Origin: Patescibacteria group bacterium
Lineage (GTDB): Bacteria; Patescibacteriota; Minisyncoccia; Minisyncoccales; PEYH01
Direction: 5' to 3'
Length of the DNA stretch: 8,131 nt
Assembly: GCA_018901715.1 (NCBI GenBank)
Contig: JAHIEL010000040.1
Location: 1-8,131, forward strand
Made by a program: the position numbers and the translations under genes. Below the pieces are notes generated by a model. It saw nothing but the letters and a program-made list of their open reading frames with translations. It searched no databases and had not been told where the DNA came from. This document shows positions 5,027 to 8,131 of the stretch, piece by piece. Positions within the stretch are counted from its first letter, which is position 1. Each line of letters begins with the position of its first letter.

Positions 5027-6754
5027 ATGCCTTTAATTGATACATTATTAAAACGAGGAGAGATTGACAAGAAAATTGCTGATGAGTTTAAGAAAAAAAT
5101 AGAAAGTGATGAAATAACTGAAGAAGAGCTTCTCATTAAAGAGAAGGTTTTACCTGAAGAGGAACTTTTCCAAATGAAGAGCAAGGAATTGGGCATTCCT
5201 TTAGTAAAGAGCTTACCCAAAGATATTTCTCAAGAGATTTTGGAATTTATTCCCAGGGATTCAGCTGAACATTATAGAATGTGTCCAATTAGCAAAAAGG
5301 ATAAGAAATTGATAATAGCAATGGTTTATCCTGAAAACCTTAAAGCCCAAGAGGCGTTGAATTTTTTATCCCGCCAGAAAAATTTTAGTTATAGCGTAGT
5401 TTTAATTACAATCAGCGAATTTCAAGAATATCTTAAACAATATCAGAGTTTGGGCAGGGAGGTTAGAATGGCATTACAGGAATTAGAACAGCAATTACAA
5501 GCTACTCCTGGAGAAAAAATTTCTACATCTTCTCTTGATATAGTGAAGCATAAAGGCGAAGCGCCTATTAGCAAAACAGTTGCTGTTATGCTGAAGCATG
5601 CAGTTGAGGGGCATGCTTCTGATATTCATGTAGAGCCAAGCAGAGAAAAGACAAGGATAAGATTTCGGCTAGACGGAATACTGCACTCAAGTTTGTTTTT
5701 GCCAAGAGAGGTCCACCCTTCTATTGTGGCAAGAATTAAGATTGTATCTAAGCTTAAAATTGATGAAAGTAGAATTCCTCAAGATGGAAGATTTTCAGTT
5801 ATTATAAATGGCCAAAGCATTGATTTCAGGGTTTCCACTTTTCCAACTACGCTTGGAGAGAAAGTGGTGATGAGGGTCTTAAATCCTGCTAACAAATTAG
5901 ACAAACTTGAGGATTTGGGGCTTGAAGCGAGCAATCTGAAGCTCATAAAAAAGGCAATTCAGGAGCCGTATGGTATGATTCTCTCTACAGGTCCTACTGG
6001 TTCTGGGAAAACTACTACATTATATGTTATATTAGAGCGCCTTAATAAAGATGGTGTGAATATAGTGACTTTAGAAGATCCAGTAGAGTATTTTATTGAA
6101 GGCGTTAGCCAGTCCCAGATTAAGCCCGAAATTGGATATACATTTGCCACAGGTCTACGCCATATTTTAAGGCAAGACCCTGATATCATTATGGTTGGAG
6201 AGATTAGAGATAAAGAAACAGCTAATCTAGCTACACATGCCGCGCTTACTGGTCATATTGTTTTATCCACTCTGCATACTAATAATGCAATAGGAGCTAT
6301 TCCACGGCTTACTGATTTAGGAGTTAAGCCCTTTTTACTGCCATCAACTATTACAGTGGTAATGGCACAGCGATTATTAAGGCGACTTTGTCCTCATTGC
6401 AAAAAGAAAGTAAGGCCTAGCGTTGCCATAGGTAAATTCATCAGAGATGAGATAGCGAAATTTCCTGCTAAAATTAATGAAGAATACAGGTTTAATAAGG
6501 ACTTTTGGATTTGGGAACCAGCTGGATGTAGTCAATGCGGAGGCAAGGGTTATTCAGGCAGAACAGCTGTATTTGAGGTTTTGTCAATGACAAAAGAGTT
6601 GGCAGACATTATTTTAACTAATTTTATCAGAGAAGAAGTTGAAAAAGAGGCAAATAGGCAAGGGATGATAACTATGCGCCAAGATGGAGTTTTAAAACTT
6701 TTAAAAGGCGAAACTTCGGTCGATGAAGTTGTAAGAGTAACTTCTGAAGGATAA
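5027..6754 (+). CDS. pilB: Type IV pilus extension ATPase PilB (GspE family)
   Basis: PilB is the hexameric cytoplasmic ATPase that drives pilin polymerisation. At 575 residues it has full family length. Residues 1-150 form a GspE/MshE-type N-terminal domain (ELGIPLVKSL, IPRDSAEHYRMCPI). The second N-terminal lobe includes ASDIHVEP and IRFRLDG. The motor domain has every expected motif: Walker A GPTGSGKTT (322-330), Asp box TLEDPVEY (348-355), Walker B region LRQDPDIIMVGEIRD (381-395) and His box TGHIVLSTLHTN (408-419). The C-terminal zinc site is C455xxC458 with C501xxC504, the typical PilB/GspE four-cysteine motif. The start at 5027 fits the family N-terminus. PilB should contact PilM and the PilC platform, whose gene is not in the window. 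The stop is TAA, followed by an 85-base spacer holding a GC-rich palindrome. Confidence 0.97.
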   Translation: MPLIDTLLKRGEIDKKIADEFKKKIESDEITEEELLIKEKVLPEEELFQMKSKELGIPLVKSLPKDISQEILEFIPRDSAEHYRMCPISKKDKKLIIAMVYPENLKAQEALNFLSRQKNFSYSVVLITISEFQEYLKQYQSLGREVRMALQELEQQLQATPGEKISTSSLDIVKHKGEAPISKTVAVMLKHAVEGHASDIHVEPSREKTRIRFRLDGILHSSLFLPREVHPSIVARIKIVSKLKIDESRIPQDGRFSVIINGQSIDFRVSTFPTTLGEKVVMRVLNPANKLDKLEDLGLEASNLKLIKKAIQEPYGMILSTGPTGSGKTTTLYVILERLNKDGVNIVTLEDPVEYFIEGVSQSQIKPEIGYTFATGLRHILRQDPDIIMVGEIRDKETANLATHAALTGHIVLSTLHTNNAIGAIPRLTDLGVKPFLLPSTITVVMAQRLLRRLCPHCKKKVRPSVAIGKFIRDEIAKFPAKINEEYRFNKDFWIWEPAGCSQCGGKGYSGRTAVFEVLSMTKELADIILTNFIREEVEKEANRQGMITMRQDGVLKLLKGETSVDEVVRVTSEG

Positions 6755-6793
6755 TGGAAAATTTTATTTTAATGAGTTTCAAACGAGTATTCA

Positions 6794-6810
6794 ACGAGGC
6801 CCGGCCTCGT
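6794..6810. repeat. GC-rich palindrome, copy 2
   Basis: ACGAGGCC-C-GGCCTCGT is a perfect palindrome with eight-base arms around C6802. It shares an identical 15-base core with 964-978. It lies in the 85-base gap between pilB and the response regulator gene, where an RNA hairpin (six pairs, three-base loop) could influence mRNA stability or read-through. It is not followed by a T-run. Confidence 0.8.
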
Positions 6811-6819
6811 AATCCAATC

Positions 6820-6828
6820 ATTAGTAAT
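6820..6828. promoter_or_regulatory. ATTAGTAAT box before the response regulator gene
   Basis: This is identical to the box before pilN and ends 11 bases before the ATG at 6840. It lies ten bases after GC-rich palindrome copy 2. Its role is unknown. Confidence 0.4.
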
Positions 6829-6839
6829 TATTTAATACT

Positions 6840-7202
6840 ATGAAAAAAATACTTTTAGTAGAGGATGATCCGTTTCTTATTGATATTTATACAACCAAGC
6901 TTAATTTAGAGGGTTTTGATCTAATAACAGCAAAAGATGGAGAACAAGCATTAGAAAAGATAAAAAATGATAAACCGGTTTTAATTATTTTGGATATTGT
7001 CTTGCCAAATATTGATGGTTGGCAGGTTTTAAAACAGATTAAGGATATTCAAGGAGCAGAAAAGATAAAGATTTTGGTTCTGTCTAATCTCGGACAAAAA
7101 GAAGAAGTGGAAAAGGGCTTAAAATTGGGGGCTGATAAGTATTTAATTAAATCTAATTTTACTCCAAGTCAGGTAGTAAAAGAGCTTAAAGAGCTTCTAT
7201 AA
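6840..7202 (+). CDS. Single-domain CheY-like response regulator (PilG/PilH type)
   Basis: The 120-residue protein is a receiver domain and nothing more. The acidic pocket is E8-D9-D10, and the phosphoacceptor D52 lies in LIILDIVLPNIDGW. The switch serine is S82 (ILVLSNLG) and the conserved lysine K104 (ADKYLIKS). All catalytic residues are present, so it should be phosphorylatable by a histidine kinase. No output domain follows, so it must act by protein-protein contact, as CheY, PilG and PilH do. It lies between the extension motor gene and the retraction motor gene, and only three bases separate its stop from pilT. A role in switching between pilus extension and retraction is inferred from context. 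The cognate kinase is not in the window. Confidence 0.93.
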   Translation: MKKILLVEDDPFLIDIYTTKLNLEGFDLITAKDGEQALEKIKNDKPVLIILDIVLPNIDGWQVLKQIKDIQGAEKIKILVLSNLGQKEEVEKGLKLGADKYLIKSNFTPSQVVKELKELL

Positions 7203-7205
7203 AAT

Positions 7206-8131
7206 ATGAAATTAAAAGACCACAAAAAGTTTTTAAATGATTTATTGGAAATAGCTATTGAGAAAAATGCTTCTGATATTCATTTTTCAACTGACAGGAA
7301 ACCAATATTGAGAATAGACGGGTCTTTGGAAGTTTTATCTAAGCTTAAAGAGATTGATTCAGATGATATTCAAGATATTATCAAAATAATGTTTGCGCAA
7401 GAAGATGGCAATGACAGATTTTCAAAATTTTTAAAAGAAAGAGAAATAGATTTTTCTTATAATTTCAAGGATTTCGGAAGATTCAGAGGCAATGCTTATT
7501 TTCAGCAGAGTATGGTAAGTTGTTCTCTCCGTTTTATTTCCAAAACAATTAAGACAATTGAAGAGTTAAATTTGCCTTCAATCCTCCACTTGTTCGCTAG
7601 AGCGCATCAGGGCTTTGTTTTAGTGACAGGACCTTCTAGTCATGGAAAATCAACTACTCTGGCAGCGCTAATAGATGAAATTAATCATACAACAAGGGGA
7701 CACATCATCACAATTGAAGACCCTGTAGAATATCAATTTAAGGACGATTTATCAATAGTTGACCAGAGAGAGGTGAGCACTGACACTCTTTCTTTTGCCA
7801 GAGCCCTTCGTTCTACTTTTAGGCAGGACCCTGATGTTATTATGGTAGGGGAAATGCGTGACCCAGAGACCATTGCTACTGCACTCACAGCAGCAGAGAC
7901 AGGACATTTAGTTTTTGCCACTTTGCACACTAATTCTGCTGCCCAGACCATACATAGAATTGTAGATAGCTTTGAGAGTCACCGTCAAGAGCAGATTAGG
8001 GCACAGCTATCTGGTTCTTTATTAGGCATTGTATCTCAACGATTATTACCGAAAGTTGGCGGGGGGTTGATACCAGCAGCAGAAATTATTTTTAATAATT
8101 CAGCTATTGCTAATTTGATAAGAGAAAATAA
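7206..8131 (+). CDS. pilT: Type IV pilus retraction ATPase PilT (partial, 3' end outside window)
   Basis: An open frame of 308 codons runs from the ATG at 7206 to the right edge without a stop; PilT is usually 340-370 residues, so only the C-terminal tail is missing. PilT depolymerises the pilus, powering twitching and DNA uptake. The N-terminal PAS-like lobe has ASDIHFS, and the motor domain follows with Walker A GPSSHGKST (142-150). Next come Asp box TIEDPVEYQF, the PilT-typical VDQREV, Walker B region FRQDPDVIMVGEMRD and His box TGHLVFATLHTN. Last is AEIIFNNSAIANLIREN, corresponding to the family's C-terminal AIRNLIRE helix. These distinguish it from PilB. The Walker A interior SSH replaces the usual TGS, although the essential G, K and S/T remain. 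Its start lies three bases after the response regulator stop, suggesting translational coupling. Confidence 0.95.
   Translation, partial: MKLKDHKKFLNDLLEIAIEKNASDIHFSTDRKPILRIDGSLEVLSKLKEIDSDDIQDIIKIMFAQEDGNDRFSKFLKEREIDFSYNFKDFGRFRGNAYFQQSMVSCSLRFISKTIKTIEELNLPSILHLFARAHQGFVLVTGPSSHGKSTTLAALIDEINHTTRGHIITIEDPVEYQFKDDLSIVDQREVSTDTLSFARALRSTFRQDPDVIMVGEMRDPETIATALTAAETGHLVFATLHTNSAAQTIHRIVDSFESHRQEQIRAQLSGSLLGIVSQRLLPKVGGGLIPAAEIIFNNSAIANLIREN

Noticed and set aside
7733..7951. Minus-strand open frame of 72 codons
   Set aside because: It lies wholly within pilT, across its Walker B and His-box region, and is a shadow of that conserved coding sequence.
2471..8131. Possible recoding of TGA
   Set aside because: The pilus genes read through completely with the standard code, and no in-frame TGA interrupts any conserved domain. 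TGA does not appear as a stop here, but with so few genes that is not informative.

Overview
The window looks like a chromosomal segment from a small-genome, AT-rich bacterium of the Candidate Phyla Radiation (Patescibacteria, probably Parcubacteria or Microgenomates). This is inferred from the low GC content, the short type IV pilus operon without a secretin, tRNAs that lack an encoded CCA end, and gene starts without recognisable Shine-Dalgarno sequences. All complete genes read through with the standard code: no in-frame TGA is used as a sense codon, and every stop is TAA or TAG. That argues against the recoded Gracilibacteria/Absconditabacteria lineages.

Layout. Bases 1-930 hold the first 310 codons of recG on the minus strand, cut by the window edge. 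Bases 931-1659 form a repeat-rich intergenic island. It has a GC-rich palindrome and a second stem-loop, then one copy of a dispersed AT-rich repeat, then three tRNA genes: Arg(GCG) on minus, and Ser(GCT) and Ser(TGA) on plus. A second, inverted copy of the repeat follows, and then two tandem perfect hairpins. The tRNA genes are driven by divergent promoters whose -35 boxes nearly touch. comF (1660-2328, minus) follows.

From 2471 to the right edge the plus strand carries a type IV pilus operon: pilM, pilN, pilO, a short single-pass membrane protein in the pilP position, pilB, a single-domain CheY-like response regulator, and pilT (cut by the right edge). PilM, PilN and PilO should form the cytoplasmic and inner-membrane alignment platform. 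PilB powers pilus extension and PilT retraction, and the response regulator between the two motor genes is a plausible switch. ComF is a DNA-uptake-associated phosphoribosyltransferase-like protein. Its divergent position beside the pilus genes suggests, but does not prove, a pilus used for DNA uptake.

The protein-coding content is recognisable and mostly conventional. The least explained material is non-coding: the inverted repeat pair around the tRNA block, two copies of a GC-rich palindrome 5.8 kb apart, the tandem hairpins with mutually reverse-complementary cores, and a 9-base box (ATTA-S-TAAT) that sits 7-11 bases before three start codons in the pilus operon.
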